Shown here in pieces: positions 35,055 through 45,719 of a stretch of DNA of 64,000 nucleotides (positions within the stretch are counted from its first letter, which is position 1; each line of letters starts with the position of its first letter). Both the position numbers and the translations under genes were made by a program. The notes under the pieces are model-generated. The model saw only the letters and a program-made list of their open reading frames with translations. It had not been told where the DNA came from and searched no databases. Source of the DNA: Mytilinidion resinicola (taxonomy: Eukaryota; Ascomycota; Dothideomycetes; Mytilinidiales; Mytilinidiaceae); NCBI RefSeq assembly GCF_010093595.1, contig NW_022985445.1, forward strand, positions 1,473,895-1,537,894, read 5' to 3'.

Positions 35055-35639
35055 ATGGCTAAGTACGACCAGCACATGCTAACCACCGCCAGTATCGAAG
35101 GTACCGAACCTCCTTCAGTTCTCGTAGAACTGCACCGACGCGCAGAAACTAAGTATATTTCAGCCACCGAGAACTTCCTCGACAACTACTACGTCGCACT
35201 CCAAGGCTCAAGGCACACGATCGCGTCCTACTTCTGCCCCTTTGAGCGTTTCGCTGATGGCAAGGAGCTTCCGGGGATGGTCTGGAATGGCAACGTCTTC
35301 CGCACCCCAGAAGAGTACCAAGCACTATACGAGGACCGCATGCCCTTCACCCACTACGAAGTACAATCCTTTGACTGCCATGTGCTCAACCCGACGGCGA
35401 TGGCACCGGACAAGCTGAAAGGAGGGAGCGGAGAGCAAGACAAGGATATTGAGAAGAGGATGAGCATCGTCGTGCTAGTCAGCGGGACTGTGAGACTGGA
35501 TGAACCGAAGACGGGCCCGTTGAAGCAGTTCAGCGAGACATTCGTGCTGGTGCCGAATCCTGAGAAGACAGCCAATGGACCAAAGTCCGTGGTGAAAGCT
35601 TGGGTGATCCAGAACATGAACTTCCGATTTGTCGTCTGA
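35055..35639 (+). CDS. MTR2: mRNA export factor Mtr2 (NTF2-like)
   Basis: Mtr2 pairs with Mex67 to carry mRNA and pre-ribosomal particles through the nuclear pore. Intronless, 194 residues (yeast 184). I chose the ATG at 35055 (CATCATGGCT), giving MAKYDQHMLTTASIE; the frame extends upstream through a CA-rich leader that is not protein-like. The single domain is an NTF2-like fold: a long first helix (TKYISATENFLDNYYVALQG), FCPFERFADGKELPGMVWNG, then the strands MSIVVLVSGTVRLDEP, FSETFVLVPN and the terminal WVIQNMNFRFVV. A charged Gly/Ser/Asp loop between strands (about residues 125-140) is an Mtr2 feature. The housekeeping role fits its promoter shared with IDH1. Confidence 0.85.
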   Translation: MAKYDQHMLTTASIEGTEPPSVLVELHRRAETKYISATENFLDNYYVALQGSRHTIASYFCPFERFADGKELPGMVWNGNVFRTPEEYQALYEDRMPFTHYEVQSFDCHVLNPTAMAPDKLKGGSGEQDKDIEKRMSIVVLVSGTVRLDEPKTGPLKQFSETFVLVPNPEKTANGPKSVVKAWVIQNMNFRFVV

Positions 35640-36284
35640 GAGTATGCGATCTGATCGACGAAATGGTTGGATGATCGATTGTCGGCGCACTAGATCATAG
35701 GAAGAATTTGACGATTGAGTATGGGATCCAGGAATCATGTCTTTTCGTTGGTACTGACCGTGTAAAGGCATACATTTTACGACTTGAGCCTCAGTATTCA
35801 CCCGATCGGGCGTGTAGAACAAATAACAGCGACTTCCACTCGACACACCCACATATCAATTCGATACCTTTATCTTCCACTTACGATTATGTACGATTTG
35901 CATTTGTGCCAATGTGGCGATTGGGATTGAGATTATTATCGAGGGCCAAAATACAGCTGACGACACTTATATCAAATGGCTTGAAAGCGAAGCTGCGAAA
36001 ATAGTATGTGATTACATGGCAAGATATGGCAGGAAATTTTGGCAAGAAATTGTAGCTACAGTAAGCGAGTGCCCGAGCTTCCATCAACACTGTCAGGCTG
36101 ATTTGAACAAAAAGTAGCAGTCCATGGATCTGTGATTTCCACTTATGTGCAACATTGAATGACTGTCTCGCATGAAACCTGATTGTTGGAAATCTCTAGA
36201 ACGGCCCAGCGATTTTGTGTTGCTGATTTGACGGGAAACGTTGGATAGCTATTCCCAAGCCACTCCTGCGCATGGAATCGTCTC
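35640..36284. other. intergenic, nothing seen
   Basis: 3' flank of MTR2. No supported gene or repeat. Confidence 0.45.
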
Positions 36285-36659
36285 CTAAACTTTCTCAGCA
36301 CTGTCCTGCAGATCCTTGCCGTTACGTCTTACGTTGTAGGTGTGAGACTCATCTGGCTTCAACAATTCGCTCAATTCGGTTGTCTCTTTTTCATGCAGTC
36401 GCTGGCGATGATGAAAGTATCCTGCTAGGAAAGCCTTTGCCGTGGATTCTCCCACCGGAAGTCCCTTCTCCGTCCGAGTAAGAGTCTTCAATTGAGAGCG
36501 TCGAGTTTTCCGATCCATTTGACCCAGGTAGTCGTTGAAGAAGTTTTGAAGAAATTCGTTCCCTGCTTCCTCGACTCCCAAGGATTGCCATGACTGGTGA
36601 CTCTTCGTCATCTCCGTGCAGCTTTCTAAGAGTAGGACTGGGTATCGTCGACGATACAT
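36285..36659 (-). CDS. hypothetical small basic protein
   Basis: An intact 124-codon frame from an ATG at 36659. The peptide is hydrophilic with helix-like composition (NEFLQNFFNDYLGQMDRKTR, later ETTELSELLKPDES), has no signal peptide or TM, and belongs to no family I recognise. It lies alone beside the 440-bp duplication. It may be a lineage-specific gene or chance; a second ATG 15 codons in (MTKSHQSWQSLG) is an alternative start. Confidence 0.3.
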   Translation of the reverse strand: MYRRRYPVLLLESCTEMTKSHQSWQSLGVEEAGNEFLQNFFNDYLGQMDRKTRRSQLKTLTRTEKGLPVGESTAKAFLAGYFHHRQRLHEKETTELSELLKPDESHTYNVRRNGKDLQDSAEKV

Positions 36660-36689
36660 TCTAAAACTCCCAGTACTTTATATGCACAC

Positions 36690-37570
36690 TCACTCTGCGC
36701 TTGTGTACAGCTGTCTAGCACCGCTTGATGTCCTTTGGCACGTTATCAAATATGGTAAACCGACGATTTTGACAAGGATGGTAGCTCTCCGGGCTAGCTC
36801 AGACAGTGTTGGACTGCAAATGCCTTTATGTTCAACGGAGCCTGACTGTCCACGAAGACCGCATGAAGTTCTATTCTATAGTAACAGTTCATAAGTCTGG
36901 GCACATAGATCTCACTGCTTGTGTGTCGCTTTTGGAAGCCCGATACCACCGTCTGGAGCATGCCCGTCACCAAGAAGCCGTTCAGTTAAGTGGCAGCCCA
37001 ATTTCCACTGTACGAAACTTGACATCGCGCCTAGATTTTTCACCCCGTTGGGGCACCCCAAGCAGTGGCAAACCAGTGTGCACAGACTTATGGCCAGTCG
37101 CTGTAAGAACTGATCCAAGTAACAAAACTCTCTCTAGGCTTGTGTATCTTTGTTCGGTATCGCTTGAGGTTCTCCGGTACACCGTAAAAATGGCGAAGCA
37201 ACAGTTCTGGCAAGTCTGAAATCTCCCCGATCTACCTCAGACGGTGTTGGAGTGGAGTGGGGTTTACATTCAACGAAGCTTGACTGTTTATCCTACAGTA
37301 TCTTATCGTCCCTTCGTACACATACTTCTGCCAGTGCGCGTATTGCTTCAGTGTCCTAGAAGAAATTTCGGGCGACGGATCACACTTTTCATCTACGTAC
37401 ACCACTTTGTCGCCGCCCGGGGTGGTCTAGCGACTTAATCAGTTGTTCAAAACACCGAACTTTCTTCCAATTCGAGACTCTGAAAGGCCTACGAAGCACC
37501 ACAGGCAGTGGCAGAAAGGTGTACACGGATCTCCGACAAGACCTTGTAAGGACCTCACTTCCCCGCCAAG
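36690..37570. repeat. diverged tandem duplication, two units of about 440 bp
   Basis: Matching blocks recur with a constant shift of 438-443 bases: AGACAGTGTTGGA at 36801 against AGACGGTGTTGGA at 37239; GTTCAACGGAGCCTGACTGT against ATTCAACGAAGCTTGACTGT shortly after; CTTGATGTCCTTTGG near 36725 against CTTGAGGTTCTCCGG near 37167; GCAGTGGCA at 37062 against GCAGTGGCA at 37505, followed by similar TGTAAGAAC / TGTAAGGAC blocks. Identity overall looks like 60-70 percent with small indels. It ends about 130 bases before the DUF7918-like gene, so it may be duplicated promoter or a decayed duplicated gene start. Confidence 0.65.
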
Positions 37571-37700
37571 TCTGGTATTCACCGTTTCATTTCACCAAAG
37601 CAGCTAGCCCCACTGACTTCTTTCGTCCTCAGCCAACCCGTCACCGTCTTCAACTTCACCACATCCTCCACCACCTCTACTTTCCGCCACTTCTACCAAC

Positions 37701-39531
37701 ATGAAGTGCAACGAAAAGGGCAGCAGCCGCCACGCAGAGGTTCATGTTGGAGTAAATGGTCCCACTGAGTTACTCGACGAGTACGACGAGTTTGTGGCTC
37801 AAGATGGAGCCATTTGCTGCTTCATTGGCGTCGACGTGGGAGCCATGCTCAGCGTTTCCACTCACTTCATCGGAAGAACGACCTATCTGGCAACCGATGT
37901 CTTAATAGACGGTATACTGCGCGCCACGAAGTTCGCATCCTGCACCGGAAAGCACAAGATGAACAAGAAGGATTCCATCAACACCTTTCTTTTCCTACAA
38001 CCCAAGTCCAAGGACCTCCTTCGAGAGACTAGCGTCGAAGTCACTGCTATCCGAAATGACGTCGATCTTGAACCCTTCCGGGAATGGGCAACCCAGAGTG
38101 TTGGGATGATCGAGGTGCGTTTCTCGGCTTTGCGACAGCCAGGAGAGATCTACAAGGCCAAAGATGTGACTTGGTTCAATGACGCAGCCTCCTGGAAGGA
38201 CGTCTATGGGCTCAAAGCAATGTATCCGAGACTTGCTCCAGAGTACGAGCTTACGCCACGAGTGGACGGTTCGCAGGACTACAGCAAGCTATCAAGCACG
38301 ACAAAGGTCAGGAAAGCTCAGGGTGATCGCCCTGGTGAAGGCAGTTGGGCTGTGTTTCGCTTCTACTACCGATCCAAGCGTGAGTGAAGTCACATAAAAC
38401 GACGTCATAGCCTTTCACTAATCCGCCATGACAGACTCAATCGCGGGCGCCAACCTGGCAATGACCTACTCCGCTACCCACGATATCAAAGGCGTCTCAC
38501 GTCCCCTTCAACTCAAGCCTGTTGACGACTCGAAAATTGAAGAAATTGCACCCAAGGACGAAGGAACCGCAAGCAAGGCTCTAGCGATGTCGAAGACTCA
38601 AGCGCCTGTTAGTGTCACGACAACGGCTAATCCCAAGAGTCAGACCTTGTCTCAGGACGACGCATCGAAGGCCTCTGCTCCGGCTACAGCCAGCTCAAGC
38701 AGTATCACTGTGCAGCCTCCAGAGACACAGCCGGGCTCTTTCGACCTCGATGAGATCCTTGCGAATCTGAGAAAGGAAGCCGACGAGAAGAAAAAGGTTC
38801 GGCAAGAGGAGCAAAAGGACAGGATCAGAGCTATGCTGACTGATCAGGAACGGGATCAGACTGCTGCAACCGCTGCAGGTGAAGCCTCGTCCAGCCACTC
38901 TTACAGCCAATCAGAAGAAGCCGATGAGAGCGGGAAGAAGACCGGCGAACCCGCCAAGTCCCAAACTGATACATCCTTATTCGGCCCTTTCCCGGAGAAA
39001 CAGAATGACAACGCCGCTCCGAAGAAGGTTGCTCAACCCAAGTCGACCGGCCTGAAGCCACTCAGCCCCGCAAACAGACAAACCAGCAACACCAAGAAGC
39101 GGGCCGATTCGAAGGCACCAACCCGCAGCAAGGCTCCCGAGCAGGCCAAACGCCCTGCGCCGATCCAGACCTCAGAAACCGGCTCGACTTCCGTCCCGTC
39201 TGCACCAGGTGCTAGCCTCCCTAGCGGGCCCCTGACGCCGTCAAAGCGGCCTGCGACACCTCCGAAAACGCCTGCACTTAAGCGCAGCAAGCCAGGCCCC
39301 ACCGCGGAGGAGCAACAGTCTATGGATGCCGAGATTGTAGCGGCGAGGGCGAAGCTGCTTGCTGCACGTCATAAGAGGGAGGAGATTGAGAAGCGGAAGG
39401 AAGAGGGTAAACGCTTCGTGGAGAAGAAGAAGGAATTGGATGCTCTCATGAAAGAAATCCAAGAGGAGGAAAGACTGGCAAAGGAGGCTGAATTGGAGGA
39501 TGAGGAATGGGACTTTGAGGTGGTGGAATAG
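37701..39531 (+). CDS. DUF7918-like protein with charged coiled-coil tail
   Basis: Two exons, 37701-38379 and 38435-39531 (55-base intron, GTGAGT donor, CACTAAT branch, ATGACAG acceptor), give 591 residues. Without splicing the first frame stops 9 bases after the donor, and the next frame opens 41 bases later, so splicing is the simplest reading. Residues 1-225 form a compact domain starting AEVHVGVNGPTELLDEYDEF and ending WAVFRFYYRSK, which resembles the fungal DUF7918 domain; its function is unknown. The second half is disordered (Ser/Thr/Lys/Pro-rich, many SP/TP sites) and ends in a heptad-like charged coiled coil (EIVAARAKLLAARHKREEIE and on) with an acidic terminus. Nuclear location is plausible from Lys/Arg patches. 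Confidence 0.75.
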
Positions 39532-40029
39532 GCTTTGATGGCAGTCTAGAGGGGTCATTATCCAGCTGTCGATGATGTCAAAGCTCGGAGGTTGCAAATT
39601 GGGATCGTGGTTTGGGGGTTATTCGGAGGGCGCTTGGTGGCTTCCATGAGGTCGATGGCATGGCGATTGGATGGTGTCTGGGCTGCGATTCTGGGTTGCT
39701 CGACTGAGGAGATCTTGTGGCGTGCTATCTTCTGATGGGCTGCCGGTAGATCTTCTGCGACAGAGCGTGAGGTGAACTGCCTCACTTTGCCTTCTTTTCC
39801 TTCTCTTTGCGACTGCTTTGGGCATGTCAGATAGACACATTACTCCAACAAATGGGGAAACATTTCACAAAACCCTCTACACCCTAGACCGCGATAGTGC
39901 GCGCTAAGCGTAGTCATATTGCTACATAACGCTCGGCAATACCACCACTAACGCCATTCCATCGCCCGCTTTCCCTCAAAGAAGTACAAATGAATCATTC
40001 TGGACTGATAGTGATGCGAAGTGCTCCCA
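39532..40029. other. intergenic, nothing seen
   Basis: Lies between convergent 3' ends. No feature recognised. Confidence 0.45.
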
Positions 40030-40539
40030 TCATGGGCGAGGCGGTGGTCGCATATTAGCCTTCACTCGCTCCACAAGCTCGGCCGACGTGGCCAATGGAT
40101 TCGGGTGAAGTTTGCGCTTCACACTGTCAGAAGGGCCTTGAGGTATTTAGATATGTGACAAGGACGTACATTATTGAGCCACCGACGGCATTCTTCTGAT
40201 GTCCAGGTCTCTGGCTCTATAGCAAAATGTTAGAAAATGAGCGAAAAGATGGAGCAGAAGAATTACTTACCACCCGTAGGATCTGGCTGCGCGGGGAAGA
40301 TATCACCAGGACCCCATATACTCCATGCAGCGACTGCAGTCACAATAGCGGCAAATGCTAGTACAGTCAGAGATGGTAGTAAGGAGAATGGCGCGAGTTG
40401 GGTAGCGAATACCAATGAATGGGCTCTGAAGGTACCATTAGTAAAGATGCAAGAATAAGATGAAGTAGCGATTAGATCCAAGAAAGATGTAATTATAGCA
40501 TACCTTAGCCTGGGTGGCACGATCAAGAGGTGTCGGCAT
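40030..40539 (-). CDS. small membrane protein with Ish1/SAP-like C-terminal motif
   Basis: Four exons can be traced: 40539-40504 (MPTPLDRATQAK), about 40424-40271 (AHSLVFATQLAPFSLLPSL, then a TM VLAFAAIVTAVAAWSIWG), 40216-40170 (PETWTSEECRRWLNN) and 40116-40030 (RKLHPNPLATSAELVERVKA, then NMRPPPRP). That is about 107 residues. The tail, with its Trp, RRWL and ELVERVKANM, resembles the HeH/SAP-type Ish1 repeat of fungal nuclear-envelope and stress proteins. The third intron needs an AAG acceptor. The first junction is one base out of phase with canonical GT-AG signals: CTTCAG at 40426 would shift the frame, so either the splice site is unusual, the start differs or the assembly has an indel. 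Divergent from RPL38. Confidence 0.65.
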
Positions 40540-40884
40540 TGTTCCTAGCTTCTAGCTTCTTGATGTCCGAGGTGGCGCGATGCAGATTCAGATGCGCAAA
40601 GGGTTTCTCTGAGAGGTACCTTACTTTCTGGACGCTTCTCTAGCAGATGAGAGTTTCGGAAAGGGATTCTAGGCAGAAAGGTATGAAAGTTGTTGCAAGC
40701 TGGCCGCAACTCTCAGTGAAGTCGTCACCTCCCACGTGATACCAATCTCGAGCTACGGCATGCATCAGCGGGATCAGGGTTGCGGTCTGCCGTAGCAGCA
40801 AGCGAATTATCGCATTTGAATTTCGCACCTCCACATTCGAGGATCCTCACGACACATAATCGGCACCTCACAACAACCGCCAAC
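40540..40884. promoter_or_regulatory. shared promoter of the 40-kb gene and RPL38
   Basis: 345 bases between divergent starts. No ribosomal-protein-type box could be named with confidence. Confidence 0.45.
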
Positions 40885-41410
40885 ATGCCTTCAGAAATCT
40901 CGGACCTCAAGCAGTTCATCGAGATCTGCCGCCGCAAGGACGCAAAGAGTGAGTTTTGCCGCCCAGCCTAGACCTCCCATCGCGACCCGCTCAAGAAATC
41001 TGGTTCTATATGCGGAGCACGGAAACTTCCTGAACGACAGGGAACGCGGCTCAATGGATGACATGGGCAATTATTTGGATGAAAGATTAAGAAAGATTGC
41101 TAACAGACGTCTGTAAATAGCGGCGCGCATAAAGAAGAACAAGAAGAGCAACCAAGTCAAGTTCAAGGTCCGGTGCAGTCGATACCTCTACACACACGTC
41201 GTCAAGGATGCTGGTCGCGCGGAAAAGCTGAAGCAGAGCTTCCCCCCTGGTACGGACGCTCCCAGCATATACTCCTTCGCCGGTTGAAAACACTTGAGTG
41301 GTGGATGAAGCGCAATGGAAATGAGATAATGGACAACGGCTGATAATTCTGCTACAGGACTCCTAGTCACCGAGGTCGCCAAGAAAAATCCCAAGGGCAA
41401 GAGGGCATAA
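40885..41410 (+). CDS. RPL38: 60S ribosomal protein L38 (eL38)
   Basis: Small component of the large cytosolic ribosomal subunit. Three exons, 40885-40948, 41121-41249 and 41358-41410, give 81 residues, the usual size. Introns are 172 bases (GTGAGT to AAATAG) and 108 bases (GTACGG to CTACAG). Joined sequence: [80 protein letters not shown] and a final Ala; the KTA, KFKVRC and [11 protein letters not shown] positions are diagnostic. An intron soon after the start is typical of fungal ribosomal-protein genes. Confidence 0.96.
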
Positions 41411-41641
41411 ATAGGAAACGAGGGATGGGGATGGATTGCTGAAGGCAGATGGCCGGGTGTTTCGTTGGCTTCAATTCACTGCACGGATTAAGGGAAAACG
41501 GCGACATGAACACGTTTTCGGACAGTTTCGTGAGCGGAAATCAATCAATGGTTCCTTCATGAATTTCTGGTCGTCTATCTCGTGAATGGGGTATTTTCGT
41601 AAACATAACGAAGTCAAGACCCGAAACCGGCTGCCCCCTCA

Positions 41642-42848
41642 TCAGACCTTGAACTTGTACTCGTCCTTGCGATCCAGGTATACTACTTTCGAGCTCAGCT
41701 CGGCCTCGTCGACAGCTGTCTTGAAGTCCGAAAGGGGAGACGCGAAGACGTTGTAATCACTGAGAACCTATTAGCATGGCTGAAGATGTGCTCCTCTTGA
41801 ATCGACTTACTCGTAGTGTATTGGAATCGTAACGTCCGGCTTGATCAGTTGTACCAGCTCGACTCCCTGCTTCGCATCCATGGTCACCATCAATAATGGT
41901 ACTGCTGGCGACGGTAGCGTGGTTCCGCCGAGATGTATCAACATGAGGTCAATGCTCTGATCCTTGTATCGCTCGTGGATCTCTTTCAATTCATCTACCA
42001 TCAGAGTGTCGCCGGAGATGTAGATTCTATCTGAATCAGCAACGATCCGGCGAAGGCTCGAGGTATCTCACCTGTAGCTGTTTTCAAAGCTCTCTGAATC
42101 ACTGGCACTCCGATATCCCAGCTCGATCATCCATCCATTGCTCGGAGGAACCTTCTTAGATCAGTATGGTTAAGTCTGTTATTCGTTCGCGAAGTACGAA
42201 CGGCTTTCAGAAGGTTGTTCGCAGTAGACAAGAGTCCTGGTTTGACATGCTTCCCTGGCATCCCCGTGACTTTGATCCCAGGCTTCTTTCCAGCTCGTAT
42301 AGAACCCGTCTCAATGTCCAGCATCAAGCTTTGGAAGGATTCCAAATCGTGAACCTCACTAAACGACTCCTGGCCTTTGGATTGAAGACAGCTTTTAGCA
42401 TGTAGAGTAGTGATGATCGGTATATCACGTCGAAGGGATTCTTCTACTTTCTGATCAAAGTGGTCGCCGTGGTAGTGAGAGAGGAGCACTGCATCAATCC
42501 GGGGAAGGTCTTGGAGGTCCACAGCTGGGTTCGTGATGCGCTCTGCAGATATTCCAGGACCTAAACTGACATGATCGCCGGCGTGGAGGAAGTTTGGATC
42601 GGTCATTACACGCATACCTTCCCACTCTCTGCACATAAATTAGACTGGAACGATTGAACTCCAGGAGTGCTCCGTGATGTTTACAGTATGGTGGTGGCAG
42701 TTCCCACGAAGAACAGACTCGCAGTTTCACCGCCAGGCCTGGTTGGGTGAAGTTTGGTCTCTTTTGCTTTGGGAAGACATGTCAAATGTGCTTTGCGCTC
42801 TCTAGTGGGAGCCTCTTCTTTCCTCGGATCGACGTAAAGGTGTTTCAT
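41642..42848 (-). CDS. metallo-beta-lactamase-fold hydrolase (UlaG-like)
   Basis: Five exons: 42848-42685, 42628-42202, 42151-42072, 42026-41811 and 41759-41642, giving 334 residues; all joins keep phase. Metal-site motifs are present: SHYHGDHFDQ (HxHxDH), the Asp of YISGDTLMV and the His of IPIHYDDYN. FVGTATTILEWEGMRVMTDP near the start and VPPSNGWMIEL mark the UlaG/COG2220-like branch of predicted Zn-dependent hydrolases; substrate unknown. The second intron (42201-42152) ends in AAG and is the least certain. The start at 42848 is the first ATG in the frame; upstream in the same frame is a hydrophobic stretch (LLCSVVCLAAIFTLVILFST) without an ATG, so an extra 5' exon adding a membrane anchor is possible. 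Divergent from MNS1. Confidence 0.85.
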
Positions 42849-43339
42849 CGTGAGAGTGGAAAATAGAATGACTAGCGTAAATATTGCAGCAAGGCAAACA
42901 ACTGAACATAGAAGAGAAGAAGAAGCGGACGGGGTCACAGAAGTCGTCGGTAAACAAAGCCATGTCGTCACTGGTGGTAATGTTTGGCGGCTTGTGATGC
43001 AAGGCAGAGAAAGGCCGATGAGCACTGTGTCCAGCTATGTGAAGATCTCAAGAAGCTGGGACCCAGCCAATATAACTGCCATCTCACGCCAGCAGCACCC
43101 GCAGCACTGCCTAGAAAGGATGACGAAGCCGCGACGAGATACCTCGATTTGATGGCAGCGCTGATGCAGGAACCAATGCGGAGTTTCCGAACCCCTGACA
43201 GCCAAGCAATGACCGCGCCTTACCTTGATAGCATAATCCATCAACAGCTGGCAACTTCATCGCCGCTCTGTGCAGCTAATACGCCTCTCTCTCTTAATAA
43301 CTATTACTCCCGTAGCCTCAGCCTCCCCGCCCTCCGGGC
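42849..43339. promoter_or_regulatory. shared promoter MBL gene / MNS1
   Basis: 491 bases between divergent starts. Part may be coding if the MBL gene has an upstream exon (see that entry). Confidence 0.4.
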
Positions 43340-45719
43340 ATGAACACCAGGGACCCTTTCAATCTCCGAACCGGATCCACTGCCTTCAACCTCCTCCAGC
43401 ACAGCGCCGCGCGTGCCGCGACCTACACTCGCCAGGCGGGCCAACAAGCCCTCGAGGCCGGCAAGCAGGCCTTTGAAGACACCGGCTTCGCAGAAGGCAT
43501 GTCGTTCGCAGTCCCACGCAACGTGCCAACATTCAACGATCCCAGCGGCGTCCGGCGTCTCGAAGACTCGGTCTGGGGCAGCTCGGGACAATCGCGCTTC
43601 GGAGGGAGTTCTAGCGGGAATGGCAGCGTAGCGGAGGCAATTTCAGGTGTCTTTGGCGAGAAAGGGCTGCCGATGTACAAGGACAAGCCGTATAATTATG
43701 GGACGTCGATGAGGAAGAAGAAGTGGTTTCGGACGAAACGGGTGCCAGGGACAATATTCTTTCTAATAGTTGCATACTTTTACTGGTTCGGCTGGCCATG
43801 GTCAGGAGGAGATTCTAAAAAGAAGGGAAGTGGTGGTGGGAGCTCTTGGGGATTCTTTTCTGCGGTGGAAGAAAAGGTGGATTGGGAGGAGAGGCGGGAG
43901 AGCGTGAGAGACGCGTTCAAATTAAGCTGGAAGGCATATGAAGACCATGGATGGGGTAAGCAGCTTTTGTTTTCATTCTACTAAGCATTCTTCAATCTTC
44001 GGAAACTAACACGAATCATCCAGGCTACGATGAATACCATCCCAGCTCCAAGTCAGGTCGCCACATGGCGACAGGCGGACTAGGCTGGATTATCGTCGAT
44101 GCTTTGGACACCATGATGCTGATGAATCTGACAAGGGAGCTTGGACATGCCCGTCAATGGATATCGACCAGTCTGACTTACGACAAGGATCAAGACGTCA
44201 ACACATTCGAGACGACTATACGCATGTTGGGTGGTCTGCTGTCGGCACACTACTTGCAAGGAACTCTCCCAGGGATGAAACCCGCGGAGGGCTCAAACGA
44301 TGAGGATCTGTATTTGGAGAAAGCCAGCGACCTCGCGGACCGGTTACTGTCAGCCTACGAGTCAAACTCCGGTGTTCCATATGCTAGTGTCAATCTCAAG
44401 ACGTTGAAGGGGATCCCATCGCATGCCGATGGCGGTGCGTCATCTACCGCTGAAGCGACAAGTCTTCAGCTTGAGATGAAGTATCTTGCCTTTTTGACCG
44501 GAGAAGCAACATACTGGGAGAAGGCAGAGAAGGTCATGCAAGTCGTTGATAACAATGGGGCCCGAGACGGGCTCCTGCCTATCTTCATCTATGCAGATCA
44601 GGGTATCTTTAGAAGCAATGAGATTCGTCTTGGAAGCCGTGGAGACTCGTACTACGGTAGGATTGCGGAACCGTTCTCTCAACATCCTAGCTAATTCCTT
44701 CCAGAGTATCTCATCAAGCAGTATTATCAAACTGCGAAGCAAGAACCCATCTATCTCGAAATGTGGGACGAAGCTCTCGCTGGTGTCCGTAAACACCTGA
44801 TAACCTATTCTCAACCTTCGAATTTCACTGTTCTGGCTGAGCGACCGAGCGGGCTTAGTGGGCACATTTCTCCAAAAATGGACCATCTGGTTTGTTTCAT
44901 GCCAGGCACCATCGCGCTAGGCGCCACCGGAGGCTTGACCGTGGAGGAGGCTAAGAAGCTACCATCTTGGAGTACCAAGCAAGAAGAAGAGATGGAACTT
45001 GCAGTCGAATTGATGAAGACATGCTGGGGCATGTACAAAGTTACGGCTACTGGCCTGGCGCCAGAAATTGCTCACTTCAACATCTACGATCCGCCTCAGA
45101 TGATGCGACATGGGGTTCTGAAGGGCCCGGAGACTCTAGATCCAGCTGACGACGCCGATTGGAAGCAGGACTATATCATCAAACCTGCTGATACGCACAA
45201 TTTGCAGCGTCCGGAGACCGTTGAGAGTCTTTTCTATATGTGGCGTATCACAGGAGACGAGAAGTACAGAAATTGGGGCTGGGAGATGTTCCAATCCTTC
45301 GTAAAACACACGCTTCTCGAAGACGGGGCTGGGTTCAGCAGTATTGGTGATGTCAACCAGATTCCGCCGCCATCGAGGGATAACATGGAGAGCTTTTGGC
45401 TGGTATGTACTCATTCGCTTTTCACTGCTTGCACTTTTTCTGACTTCCCAATGCGTAGGCCGAAACTCTCAAATACTTCTATCTTCTATTTGGCCCCAAC
45501 GATATCCTCCCCCTCAGCGAAGTCGTCCTCAACACTGAAGCTCATCCGCTGCCCGTCTTCCAGCCCGATAAGAAGAGGTTCAAGACGGGCTGGACGCGTA
45601 TCCCTAGAGATCCCAACGGGAATTTGCACCCACCAGAAAAGACCCAGGAGGAAGTGAAGAAAGAAGTCACCAAAACCGTGCTCGTTGAAAATGAAGTCGC
45701 ATCGGAAAGCGCAACATGA
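43340..45719 (+). CDS. MNS1: ER alpha-1,2-mannosidase, GH47
   Basis: It trims one mannose from Man9GlcNAc2 in the ER, setting the timer for glycoprotein quality control. Four exons: 43340-43955, 44024-44656, 44705-45402 and 45459-45719, giving 735 residues. Type II topology: a long cytosolic N-terminus of 130 residues, one TM ([17 protein letters not shown]), a Gly/Ser linker, then the (alpha/alpha)7 barrel starting [22 protein letters not shown]47 landmarks: [57 protein letters not shown] and the final [10 protein letters not shown], whose Thr binds the catalytic calcium. A hydrophilic tail follows. The long cytosolic tail and the extra about 70 C-terminal residues exceed yeast Mns1 (549). 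Each junction restores conserved sequence. Confidence 0.95.

Noticed and set aside
38428..39531. separate gene starting at its own ATG
   Set aside because: A 55-base intron with good donor, branch and acceptor joins it in phase to the DUF7918-like exon; two genes 41 bases apart is less likely.
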